From the NCBI RefSeq assembly GCF_015706575.1, contig NW_024037074.1, forward strand, positions 17,783,334 to 17,847,333: a stretch of 64,000 nt of DNA. Direction: 5' to 3'. The position numbers and the translations under genes were made by a program. Below are positions 45,201 through 57,700 of this stretch, piece by piece; position 1 is the stretch's first letter; each line of letters opens with the position of its first letter. The DNA comes from Patiria miniata (taxonomy: Eukaryota; Echinodermata; Asteroidea; Valvatida; Asterinidae). The notes under the pieces are model-generated. The model had not been told where the DNA came from. It saw only the letters and a program-made list of their open reading frames with translations, and did no database searches.

Positions 45201-46400
45201 GTCATGGGCCTTTTCACTCTGATGTAAATACTGTGTAAATCCTATCCCATTAGAATGGGTGAAAAACCCATAGGCACAATTTGTCAGATCTCCGATTTGC
45301 ATGAACGGGTTTCCATGGCATTTTCACTGAATATAAACAAGAGTATAAAAAATATGCTCTATCGAGATGAAATAGTCATGTTAAGCAGGTTTTTTAAAAG
45401 AAATTTAAGGATATCACATTTTTGGGGGACACCATCATAGGCGTAGCCAGCGGGGAAGGGGGGGGGGGGTTAAGCGGGGTATTTGGCCCCCAAAATTTTC
45501 AAATTGGTAAAGACTGCCTTTTTTTCCATTCAAGAGCCTTTTTTCACCAGCGTTCCCGCCCCCCTCCCCAATATTTTTAACGAGTGCCTTTTTTTCTTTA
45601 CGAATGCCCATGTAAGAACAAGTGCGGTTTTATTTACAAAAAAGTTATGGCCTTTTTTAACGAGTGCCTTTGCTTAAATTTCGCTCATGTGCCGCCCTGA
45701 AAAGATGCAATCCAAACTATTTTGTCCAATTCAGACTTTATATCGCTCGTAAGTTTAAATGTGATGACGTCATGATGACGTCAAAAAATATGCTACGTCT
45801 AAAGGACAATGGTTGATGTTTTGTAAATGGTTTCATCTTCGTTTCTTGAGATTTTTTGAAGAAAATCCGTTTAGTTTTAATCTAAGTGCTTCTTTCGCGG
45901 TGTTTAAATATAGTAAGTAAAAATCGAGCAACTCTACGTACGTACACGACAAAAATGTTCACCAAAGCAAGCTCTATCAGATCACAAATCGTGAGCAAGA
46001 TTGCTCATTTCTCTGAAGAGTTATAATTGATAGAAGATGATCATTTTTTTATTTATTGATTACGTCATCACAGTCTATGCTTGTTCCAAGTGTCATGTTC
46101 ATACTTTGTATCGTTTCGAAGAAAACTCGCGAAGAATTCTTGAACGGAAAAAAACGGGGAAAACACAAAAAATCGTACAAAACCAAAAGGTGATTGGCAC
46201 AGCCCCTTTAACCCCCCCCCCCCACCAAAAAAAGAGCCCAATATGCTCACCAGTTTCACCATGTTGGCAGCCTTTGGATACACGTTGTTCCGGAAGTCAT
46301 TGTGATATTGCAGGATCTCTCGTTTCTGCGTCTCTGTCAACCGGGCATTGACGGGTCCAAGAATGAGGAGCGCCAACAGCAGCACACGTCGCGTAGACAT
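42169..46400 (-). CDS. Secreted CAP-superfamily protein (GLIPR1/PI15-like)
   Basis: Five exons (minus): 46251-46400, 44687-44935, 43507-43601, 42864-42955, 42169-42179; phases 0,0,2,1; 597 nt, 198 residues. A signal peptide (RRVLLLALLILGPVNA) comes first. The CAP domain follows with LQYHNDFRNN, SWDDDLARKAQDWADSC, WIGENMAYS, SCGHYTQ joined to MVWANTKFLGCGF, and RLVCNYGEG: the conserved His and Glu of the CAP pocket are present. The C-terminal four-cysteine tail is KPYESGGKCSRCPKGYKRC to RRLC, as in GLIPR1. The last exon codes only VRG-stop. The start is set by the signal peptide and is shared with the tandem paralogue at 30167-40438. Likely secreted; the specific role cannot be read from sequence. 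Confidence 0.92.
42415..42812 (-). repeat. Dispersed ~400 bp element
   Basis: Fragments recur inverted at 1570-1724 and 33067-33160. Contains an A/T run, GGAGGCTCC and GGAGTACTTGTGCACGG. No coding region. Confidence 0.65.
44998..45417. mobile_element. Fold-back element in CAP intron 1
   Basis: Inverted arms: CTATGGGTTTTTCACCCA mirrored by TGGGTGAAAAACCCATAG, and outward CATGTTAAG and GATATCC blocks. Its end sequence GTGCAAGCAGATATCCTTT also occurs at 54674. Confidence 0.7.
45715..46205. repeat. Repeat at the 5' end of CAP intron 1
   Basis: TGACGTCATGATGACGTCA, then GAAGAAAACTCGCGAAGAAT with an A-rich tail. Related sequence at 40076-40235 (other CAP intron 1) and at 50400-50935. Confidence 0.55.
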
Positions 46401-46508
46401 AGCGGAGCAAACAGATAAACCGTGCACAAATCTAAGAAACACTCAATACACGAGCAAGCAGAGGTGTGCCTCACAAGAAGACGCCGAGCTATAAGTGCTT
46501 CGGTCTGG

Positions 46509-46515
46509 TTTTATA
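46509..46515 (-). promoter_or_regulatory. TATA box of the intact CAP gene
   Basis: TATAAAA on the minus strand, 109 bp before the ATG, followed by CCAGACCGAAGCAC, matching the paralogue's promoter. Downstream block GAGGCACACCTCTGCTTGCT is also shared. Confidence 0.6.
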
Positions 46516-47104
46516 TTGGGCCTATATTAAGCTTTTAGCTAGTAACTCCGCCCACAAGAAAATTGAGGGCGATGGCGTTGATGCAAATTTGATCTTATCG
46601 AAGCTATTAGAACTGTCCAGTCCAAGTACAAGCAGCTACACGGTATTCATCAAACCCTTCGATATGCTTGTCCTTGTGGTACAACCCGCTGAAATAATTC
46701 GTTAATGACCTTGTAGACAAACCAATCCCAAAGGATTTGGACGATCCTGTCAACAGCTTGTGAAAATAGCTTAGTCTTATAAACACCATTAAATTGAGAT
46801 GGTAAAAAGGCTGGAAAACAATTGTGATTTGAAAAAAAAAAACAGGAAAAGTCAGAGAGAGTCAAAATCTAAAGACCGTTTCACACAAGATAAGTTTCAA
46901 AAATCAACTCTCTAACCCAGTCACGGTCAAGCGAAGCCATATTAAAAGAAACGTCGTGAATTTTCTAATCATATTCAGATAATTATACAAACGTTGGCCC
47001 TATCCCGTTTGGGTTTTTTTGCATTCGTTTGTTGCAGAGTAAGCTAAGCGGAATTAAATGCCATGGTAACATAATGCTTGTGTTGACTATATTGGTGGTG
47101 ACAT

Positions 47105-47265
47105 AAACGGAGTGAGTCAAACAAACAAGCAAATAAACACCCCCAACACTCCAACAAACAACAAAAGGACACCCCAACACCCCAACAAACAAACAAACAA
47201 ACACATTCACCCCCAGCAAACAACAAACAAACAAACCACCCACCAACAAACGGACTAAATAAATG
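47105..47265. repeat. CAAA/CCCCAACA simple repeat
   Basis: Low-complexity CAAACAAACAAA mixed with CACCCCAACACC. The Cys/Val-rich minus-strand open frame here is its by-product. Confidence 0.8.
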
Positions 47266-49984
47266 AATAAAATTAGATTCAAACCAAAGATAAAACAAGT
47301 TTTACAGATCTCCCTTTCACGCACGCATAGCTATGTAGAACCATCGCTGTTTTCAGGATAAAAAGCTATGGGACTCTAATGATGTATAGTTGAAAGCTCT
47401 TACAAAGCAAGCTCAAGCTGATTTCCATTCAAGAAAATAACGACTCTGCTCGAAAACCCTGGTGTTGATTTATTGAGAGTCTACAGTGAACTGTATGAAA
47501 CCTCTTTCCAACAATTTCCCAGTTGTTCGTCTTAAAAGTCCCATGGTAATACCGACAGGAGCATCTTAAAGATCTAATGTTTCCTTTCCTTTGAATTCAG
47601 GGGAAATTCTTCAACACCTCTTTAAAAGTGTTTTTGTTCAGAGCCTCCATAGATAGAAGCTTCCAATGAAACGCCAATGCATTTTATCGGCAGTGTATAC
47701 TGTGAAAAAGATCGGTATTGCGAAAAGCCATGTATTATAAGAAACAGTGCGTGGACAGCGTATTTAGAAAGACAACGAAAGAAGATGTTAAGCGTGGTGT
47801 TAACAGACAAGGATGGCCATCCGCCATTCAAACGGTAATTGATAGTATAAACACACCCTTTATGGGCAGTAGGCCAAAACTGTGAAGAAAATATGACTAA
47901 ACTGATAAACTACGAGAGGCATTATTGGTGAGTCAGACACAAGACTATACGATACGGTAAGTGAAAAATGACAATAAGTCTTCCGTATTATTTTACCTCA
48001 CGTAAGGTAGCGAATCAGGGGAAAGCGATCAATGCAACATATAATGCAAGGGCGTAAATCCCGAAAGGGATGGGGAGGATATACCCCTCCCCCTCCCCCA
48101 CACTATTTGACAGGGGCATCGGATCATGACGTACCCCTCCCCTCCCCTAGATGTGTGTGATGGGAAGAAATGACGATGTTCAGGTTCTCTTGTAACTTCC
48201 CGATAGTCCAAACGTATGACACATTTGTTTAAAATCGGGAACAGTACAAAAGCTTGAAATGTACCAATTTGCGGTAATGTTAACGGACGTAGACGCACAA
48301 GTTTGCATTCATAAGCCAAGTATCATGAACAAACCCCAAGTGTAGGCCTAATGTGTTGTCCACCCCAGTCTTTTAATTGTCCACCAATTAAAAGACTTTA
48401 AAAGTGAAATTCGTCTTCCCAATGTGCACATAAAAACAATATACATATATTCAGACACGTAAAAAATTACGTAAGTCGAAAACTATCGGGCAATTAACCA
48501 GCTTGTTCCCAATAAAAGTAGATCTTAGGGACGCAAGGTAATACTCTTTCGACAATCACCCTGGGCAGAAGTACCTAAACATTTGGATTTTGTCACCACG
48601 ATTATTCCGAACATTCCCAGGACATAATTTATAGGCCTTAGACATGTTTACGGAATGGATATGGCACGCAGTCCCCAAACACCAACGAAAAGACTCATAT
48701 AAGCAAGGTAGGAAATAGGTGGATGGGGCCTTACGATCACGTGTTTCGGGCGATGCAAACTCAAAGGTCCACGCGATGATTTTTTTTAAAGAACCCATTT
48801 CGTACAACTTTCTACTACTCTTAAATGTATGAAAAGTATTTGAAATCCATTTTGGTAAATTGTATTCAAAAGTGCAATTCTTTAAACATATACAAGTGGG
48901 ACGCCGCGCTTCGCGCTGTACCTGCTAGCTGGGTGGAGTCATTGCACCTGCTGTAGCTGGGTGGAGTCGTAAAGTGTTTTTTTTAATGACAGATGTATCA
49001 ACAACAGGATGAATTTATCATCAGATAACGTTGCTGTAAATCTTTCAAATGATCAGTGCGCGATGAATTGACGTATTTTTCAGAAGGGGTCCATGATACA
49101 GTCAGTTTTCGAAATGCATATTCACATCGTTATTTTGACCTTAATTTGCATTTTATTCCCAAAGGGACTAGGTAAACCTTGGTGAAGTAATATTTTACCA
49201 CATTTTTCATCATCTACGTCATGTTTTGCGTAACAGCAATACGTTTTGGAGAAGTGTTTTCGTATAGAAAATGTAATATTTAACTTTTCAAAGTTTCATC
49301 GAAACAAATTTGCCAGAAAAAAAGCCAAACACAAAACAAATCATTTTGTTCACTAGCCAACCGTGACTTCAAAAGACAGTAAACTGTTAATATTACATCC
49401 AAGCCTCTTCGACCATTAACCCTGGCATTGTGTGCTTCCCGGCACATTCTGTGCTTCCAGACATGATCACTTTAATTATTAAGCACTGAACGAGAAGTTC
49501 GCAATTTCGAATACCAAAGCAAAGCTTAATTGGGAACAGCATTAGGCCTATATGGACTGCAGGGTCAAGGCTGAATAATTGTACTATGTTGACATACCGA
49601 AGCACGATACTTGACTTATCGCTGGTACTACTTGAAATGGAACTATACCTTGTACAAACAATCTTGATTCATGGTACTTTGTTCAACTTCCAACGCACCG
49701 ACCTATAATATACACGGGCCCACATACCCTAAATCAGCAGTACGTAGGAGGCAAAAGATCCTCTCGATCTAGTTTTAAACGCTGAATGCGGCCCTATAAA
49801 CAGATAAAACAAAACGAGCATTTTGCAACAATAAACGAGAATATCTTGACAATGACTGGGAAAGGCAAGAGCTCTAGCTTCGATCGCTAAACATCCTTAC
49901 TGATAGTGGCACTGCAGATCTGGAGTTTTTGATCTTACCAATTAGTCCCACAGCTACGACCAAACTAAATGTCCCCATAAACAT

Positions 49985-50097
49985 GGATGGGTATCCCTGG
50001 GCTATGGGTTATGTGAAGTGTTAAGTTCTGTGTCTGAAATTCTTTATTGCAGGCTTGGTATGGCTTCAGATTACGATGTAATTGAAATTAAAACGTA
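49985..50097 (+). pseudogene. Decayed copy of the end of SLC5A exon 1 and its intron
   Basis: GCTTGGTATGGCTTCAG-TTACGA and AATTGAAATTAAAAC match 52050-52090, with weaker matches further left (TTCTGTGT, GAAATTCTT). The region lies about 2 kb upstream of the real exon. No other exons of a second gene copy are visible. Confidence 0.7.
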
Positions 50098-51718
50098 CAG
50101 GATGAGTAAAAAAAGCGGAACCCACACCCCCAAAATTGTATTTCATATTTAAAAAATATGTAGCACCGAAAATAATGATGAGTGGAAAGCCAATTTAATA
50201 AGCTACATTTAGATGGAAAACAAATTTTGAAATTGCTCAATCTGACAAAATGCTTCCGCTTTTGAGCTATATTCAGTTTTTATTGTACTTCCGATAACAC
50301 CGGAAGTAAAGGTCAAGCAGTTTTGTGTCTGGGGACAAGAATTGATCCTCACGGCATAGTCTACAACCTCACGAAAAAACGAACACGATACTCTATTTAG
50401 TTCAAAAGATATTTCTTTTGTCCAAATTTGCCCTTAAATCGCTTGTAATTTGATACCTTATGACGTCACGATGGCGTAACAAAAATTATAACATCTTCGT
50501 AACAAGGTACAAGTTCACACTCGGTTTTGTGATCATACCGTGAACCGTTCGAAAGAAATGTTGCTTTGTTTTGATTTCAGGCTAACGTCTTCATTTTGAT
50601 TTCATTTAAGTTTGACCTTCCGGTAGACCCGGGAGTAAAGGTCAAGCGATTAATGGTCTATCTGATTACAGAATACAAACATCATTGAATGTTTAGTTCA
50701 AGAGTTATAAGTGAAAGTATTTGGTCACTTTTTTTCAGTTAAAATCACTTGTAATTTTGACACCTGATGACATAATCATGACGAGTAATATGCACCACTT
50801 CGGATGAGGGTCGATATATATTGAAAGTTACAATTTCATACCATTTACCGTTTATGAGAAAACCCGCGGAGAAGTATTGTCCGGGAAAAAAAGAAGAAAA
50901 AAAAGAAGAAAGATTAATCGCAACAAATCCAAAGAGTGGTCTGGTTGTGCCCGACCACTCAATGAGCTATGTGTTTTTCTACGTGGCCTGCCCTACCTTA
51001 ACCCTTGTACTTTGGGGCGTTCATGATCGTAACAGGTGCATAGAACGGAAATTAATGTGAAGTTATTTTGTTTATGCGGATTGTGTCGATATGCAGTGTA
51101 GTTATTTGCCTAATATTTTGATAGTCTGTACGAGTATATTTAATATTCTTTTTCGGACTCTTTTCTTCTAGAAGGTATTTTTTTGACACGAGGGCAGCTA
51201 TTATCTGTCACATGGCAGACTATTATGAAGATGTCTTTCAACACATTTAAAAACATTTTCTACATCGAAATTGAAATACATGTAACACCTACCTGTGTGG
51301 TAGCTACAGCGGTATAAAGTGCGGGGTGAACAGCTGTCCCCGCATGGAGTCATAATTCAGGATAAACGTTCAATGCCAGGGGAAAAAAATATCGCCATAA
51401 ATTTTTTCCGCTCCTGTGAGATTTGGTGATGTTTTGTTTGCAAAGTCCCACTTGAACCGTGGGTTTTTGATTTATCAGATAACTTAATAACACAAAACGC
51501 AGTGCGTGTTGCACCAATTCGCTTAATGTTTGATGAGTTGATAATAGCTTGAACTACACGCACGACAAAGTTAAGCTCTGGCAAGTTGAACAGTGGCTGC
51601 GCTGGTGTACAGTCGCTTGGTATTTTGTAAACACGAATCCACTTCTCTGATCATAGCTCAAATTGGACCGTTCGCTTGATGATACAGATTTGAAATCACT
51701 CACCAATCGATACACAAC

Positions 51719-54700
51719 ATGGATGGAGCCTTCGGTTCTCGTTCCTACTTTAAACCCGCAGACTACATCGTCTGTGGGGTGATGATTCTGGCGTCCGTAG
51801 CCATCGGTCTGTACTACGGATTGAAAGGAGGCGGTCAGCGTACCTCCGCTTCATACATTCTAGCCGATCGCAGCATGACATTAGTTCCCGTCACTCTCTC
51901 CCTTCTTGCTAGTTTCTTCTCAGGAATCTCCCTGCAAGGCTACCCAGCTGATGTCTATTACCACGGCCCGACTGTCTTCTGGATGGCTGTCCCCTTCCTC
52001 CTGGGGGGCGTTCTGTGTTGGAAATTCTTCCTACCAATGTTCTACAGACTTGGTATGGCTTCAGCTTACGAGGTAAATTGAAATTAAAACAAACATGATC
52101 ATAATGATACAACCTACTATAATTATTTTGTTCAACCATCTCCCAAATAACAGTTATTAAAATAATATTTAGTTACAAACTACATGTATATAGGTTCTTT
52201 CATTATGTTTACAATAACAGTTAATGGAATCGTATATTGGCGCAACACTTCTACAAGACTGGCTGTGATAATCCGTTGAAGAACTTTCTTGAAAGTAGTA
52301 TTACGAAACCCTTTTAAGGTAATAATTTTGTTTTTTTCATCAACGGTCCTTTGCATCATGATCATAACAGATTTTTTTGTAATGTTCTGTTTTCCTGTCA
52401 AAAAAAGTACCTGGAACTACGTTTCAACCACGCGGTCAAGATATGTGGCGTGATGTCCTTCCTGATTTTCTCCGTAAGTATTCTTGTGCGCTTCCAAAAA
52501 TTTTTGGCACCATGCGAATAATGTTCCATTTTGTTGGCTGCATTAACATGTGCTTACTTTCATTCTTTGTCATTGTAGACACTCCACTCTGTTCGTCGTT
52601 TCATTGTATAATTGTATGCCTCTTTCAGGTTTCCTTCTTTGAATCTAGTAATCATGTATTTGTATTTACTTGGGCCAGGTGCTTTACTCTGGTGTGGTCG
52701 CCTTTACCGCTTGTGTAGCCTTGACTGCAGGTTCGTTATTCTCTTGACTCGATCATATACGGAGATCTTTCATTGCCCATTGCTCAACGGAAATAATAAC
52801 ACGTAATAACAACTTACATCTGTTTCTTCGACAAGTAGTAATCCAAGCTGGTTAAGATGCACTAAAGGCGAGATTAATCCAAGGAAAAGGTGCGCTAAAG
52901 GGCGAGATTTGATTTTAAAATGTTTTCAATAAGAAAGGCTCGAGCTTGTCACAGGCAGTGGCGCACCCAGGTGCTCATAATTTAGTTTTCCAATTTTTTT
53001 TTAGGTGTTTGAATTTTGTCAAAAACTGTTACCGCAGAAAAATATTCATTTTTTATTTTGTTGTTTTGGGGGACCGGACTACTTTAACGTTTGAGGCGCT
53101 ATTTACACCTCTATTAATCTACTCGAAAAATAGGCCACATACATATTATCACCACGGTCAAATCGTGGGACTAACAAAAAATATTGACCCCCCCCCCCCA
53201 AAAAAGGAACAAAATAACAACCTCTTCCACCCTCTCCTTAGGTGCGCCACTGGTCACATATTGTGTTTATTGAGCATGGATGGATTATTACTTCCAAACC
53301 TTTCCACAATCATAATAAAAAGCCTACATTTTATGGATTGTTGGGAAACATTTTGTGGGGGGAAAACAAAACAAATGATTTATAACAATTATTTAATATG
53401 CTTATCTATATTTTTCTCTTCAGGTCAACAATACATAGTTAATGAAGAATATAAAATATTATAGTAATTTTTTTTATCTAATCAATTCAGTGACTGGTAT
53501 CAACGTGGAAGTTGCCATCGTTGGTCTGTGCGTTGTCTGTGCCATCTACACCGTTATCGTAAGTCTTGAGTCGATTGTTTTTCTCTGAAGTTGTCCATGT
53601 TAGTTTGTGAGTCCACAAAAATGATTGAGGATTTCAAATGTTTTCCGATAGAGTTTTGCGATTATGTATAGATTCATTGCTCGACTGAAAACCAATGCAA
53701 GAAGACAAAAACAACTGATTTTTAATTCAGACTGTTACTGTTTTTCTTTTCTTTTGTGTTTAAGGGAGGAATCAAGGCAGTTTTGTGGACTGACAGTCTT
53801 CAGATGCTTCTGATGCTAACAACGACCATCGCTATAATCGCCAAATGCTCCATGACACTTGGCATCGGGAACGTATGGCAGATAGCTTCCACGGGATCCA
53901 GAACCAATTTCTTTTAGTAAGATTATAACTTGACAAGTCTGTGTTTTATATTAAGAGGGACTGCAGCAGAGCTCAAGTTTTCGAAATAGTGTGATGAGCC
54001 GGGGAGTAAGTCGTTTAGTCATAAGGGTTTTTATGAATAGGTTTATCTTGTGCACTGTAGGCCTACTTGTGAAACTTAATGTGCAGAGAAACGTCGGGCG
54101 AAATTTCTAGTGTGTTTCTTTTGCGCGCAACTTTTCAACGACCCTTTCTTCGGATGATAACAGCTAACCTGAAATAGCCGTCAAATTGGCCATTTTAGTT
54201 ATAGGATCGATCTTGGAATTTGGACTCATCTTAAAGAGAGTTCTGAAAATATCAAGGAATCTACTCCTTTAAAAAATGTATTGAAGCATATTAGTACTGT
54301 GCATCATTTCCCAGTCGTTTTTTTTTATAGCAAACTGCAATCTTCCATTGTTTATTATTAAAGCATTTATTTGCGTTTATCAATAAATGAATGCTTATTG
54401 AATTATTTTATTTTTTTAAAATAAATTTCTTTCGTTAGCTTCAACTCCGATTTGACGGACTTTTACAACGGGTGGAGTTTCATCGGACAGACGATGTTCT
54501 TAGGGGTTGTTATCACCAATCAGTACATGGTGCAGAGACTGGTCATCTGCAAATCAGAGGCGGTGGCCAGAGCGTAAGTTCACGTCAAACGAAGAAATTT
54601 TGTTTCCCTTTTCTAAATTTGATTTCCTTTCTGTGTTCCATTGAAAAATACAGGGTGTTCCAACCAAAGTTGTGCAAGCAGATATCCTTTAATTTCTCAA

Positions 54701-57700
54701 AACTACTTTTCATGAGTATTTTATCATGATGACACCTGGTGTGTTGACATTGGCACCTGGTGTGCTGACATTTTCAAGAAGTGGTATTTTTGTATCAATA
54801 CAGTGGCCATTTTTTCAAATAGTGCCCCCCCCCCCCCATTTACCATATTTTTGTTAGTCTGAATTTTGTTTGCAATCGATTACACATCTATATGAATGGG
54901 AACAAGCCTTCTAGACTGGTTTCCTGACCTTATAATTCCCTGACGTCTATAAATTGCCCCATTTCAATTTAAATGGGGTCAGGGAACCAGACTTCAAGAA
55001 AATGATTGTTTTTCTTGGTTTTTCCAGACCCTTCGAACACAAAACATCAAGCAAGTCAGTGTAACAATATTGCTTAAAATATTAATCCCCAAATCCATCC
55101 CTTTCTGAAAATTACAGCAAAAGCGAATGTTGTATATTCCCTTTAATTGTATTTTGTTTTTCACACAGATCCTTTATTTGCTATGTGTTTGGAGTCATAA
55201 TTTTCCAAAGTCTTCTGTTTTTGGTGGGGATCAGCATTTATGCATATTACGAGGGATGCGACCCTAGCACCATGGGGTACATGACTAAAAATGATCAGGT
55301 AAGTCCACTTATACACCAAACAGTCAGAGAATATTTAGCGGACATTAATTGCTTAATTTGCTTGCATTTTCCAGTAGTCTAGTCTTATAGTGTTTGTTTA
55401 AAAAAACTATGTGTTCCATCCAGCGGCCTGTCTTCACCAGTGGCGTAGCTAGGATTTTTTTTAGTGGTGGGGGGGGGGGGGGGGCACAGGGGGCATCAGA
55501 ATATCATGGGGGCACATATCGCAAACGTCCTATTGCAGTTTTTCCCAGTTGGGCCCCATTATGCCTCGCTATATCCATTGACATAAGAAATTGTACACAG
55601 TAAGCCTTTGGCGAACTGAAAAAATACAACTTACAAAAACCCTTTTTGGTTGGGGAAGGAAAAGGGGCATTATCAGTATTGTGGTGGTGGGGGGCACCTG
55701 GGGGGGGGGGCACGGACAATTTGGGGGGCATGTTCTCTGTTCTTTCTAGTTTGTAGCCCACACTTTTGGGTGGCCTTGGCCATGTGTTTTTGTGATATAC
55801 CCAAAGTATATACAGTACTGTTTTGTGAAATTAGTTAGAAGCAAATATATCTACTTGAGTAAAGTTTTGATAAACATAATAAGTTCCACGAGCTGTTTGC
55901 CCATCCTACAGATTGTACCGTATTTCATCGTGGACGTGTTCAGTGACTTGCCTGGAATTCCGGGCTTGCTGCTGACGGGATTGTTCGGAGCTGCGTTGAG
56001 GTGAGATAATAGGCGAAAACCTCGGAGGTGGGGTGGGAATGGGGGGGGGGCAGTGCCGAGTCCCCCCCACTATTTTATTGTTTCAGTAACAGTGAATGCA
56101 CACAAAAGGTTTACTATGCCTATCCAACCCAAAGGGGAGTGTGTGGCCTAGTGGTTAGGGTTCGTGACTCATAATCAGAGGGTCCGGGGTTCGAATCCAG
56201 CCGCTGGTCATATATTGTGTCCTTGGGCAAAGCACTTCACCCCCACTTGCCCCTCTCCACCCAGGAGTATAAATGGGTACCGGCATTAGCTGGGGAGTAA
56301 CCTGCGATGGACTAGCATCCCATCCAGGGGGAATAGAAATATTCTCAGTCGTTTCATGCTACTGAAACCGGGGATAAACGCCGGCCTGATGAGCCACAGT
56401 GGCTCGGGGCAGACTTTACTACTACTTTATCCAACCCATCCTTCCTATCAATGTCTGGCCTTCAAAAACAAAAATTGCCATCAACTCTGCCTCAACCTTA
56501 AAGTCTATTCAAAATCTCCCAACTCGGTATTAACAACTCGTATTCATGACCTGTTCACTTGATTAAATTGTCTGAGATAACATCAATATTAAACAATCAA
56601 TTATCCATGTTCCCATGTCATCAGTACACTGTCGTCTGTCTTCAACGCATCTGCCACCCTTGTCGGTGAACATTTCGTGAAGCCATATTGGAAGGACCTC
56701 AAAGACAAGGGCTACACTGTGGCTCTCAAAGTAATCGGTGAGCTGTTTTTTTTTTAGGGAAACAATATAGAGCCGGCTGGTTTTCTCCCTGAAATATGCC
56801 AAAAGACTGCACATTTTTCACGCACTTCATTGAATTGTCATCAGTAAATAAAACGTACACCGATTGCTGTATTTTTGTCATTTCGTATTCAATATTTTGG
56901 TATCATCTCCATTGCTGATATTAAAACAGTCTGTCCTTATAGACCTTATAGCTATAGAACAAAACTTGACTTGGCAACCAGGACGTCTCGAATAAATTCT
57001 AAATCTCCTTGGTTTTTTTCTTTCTCAGCTGTTTTTGCGTCTGCTGCAGCACTCGGCATGGCATTCCTAATTCCGGTTGTCGGTGATGCAATACCGGTAA
57101 ACGTCTCTCTTTTTTTGGTTATTTGAGGGATTGTTTTGTTTATTTGTACCATGTTGTTCTTTGTTTTATATAGAGGAGGATCGTCGTGGGTTTTTTTTAA
57201 GTTTCAAACATGGTGGCTATACTATCATCATTAAAACAATGCGCAGCTTGGACGAAGCCATTCACAACGAATCAAAAAATAAAAAGAGACATAAAATGTG
57301 TGACCAACTTCAGTCTTATGACATAATATGTACATGAGTAATGTTTCTACGCCAGATATACTGTGTTTCCTCCCACTTTTAGAAAATTCTGCTCCTAATG
57401 ATGCATGGTATTTTATAGGTGGTACTCACTTTTGCTGGGTGCAGTACAGCTGGCTGCTTTGCGCTGTTTATCATCGGGGTCTTCTGTCCTTTCTGTGGAT
57501 CCAAGGTATAGACTTACATGTTATTCACATGCCAACCTATAATAATAACAGCATAAAGGAGAACAAGACTAGGATGGATTAACATGAAAGTTTAAATGAA
57601 ACCGAAATGCAATCCCTCAGCTTTCCTGAAGGTTCTACACCTCGACATGTTGTGAGGGCAGAGTTTAATACAATTATGCACTTATATCGCCAGTTCAGAC

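Larger units (their letters stand above)
46516..51718. other. Intergenic region between the CAP pair and SLC5A
   Basis: CAP 5' flank to about 48500, a (CAAA)n-type repeat, a 3'-flank relative at 48815-48900, a short CTGGGTGGAGTC duplication at 48930-48970, a CAP-intron-like repeat at 50400-50935 and an SLC5A exon fragment. No intact gene. Confidence 0.6.

Noticed and set aside
47044-47324. Cys/Val/Leu-rich open frames resembling a membrane protein
   Set aside because: Arise from a CAAA/CCCCAACA simple repeat.
52946-53464. 172-codon open frame in an SLC5A intron
   Set aside because: Made of a non-autonomous transposon with homopolymer runs; SLC5A exons on either side join in phase without it.
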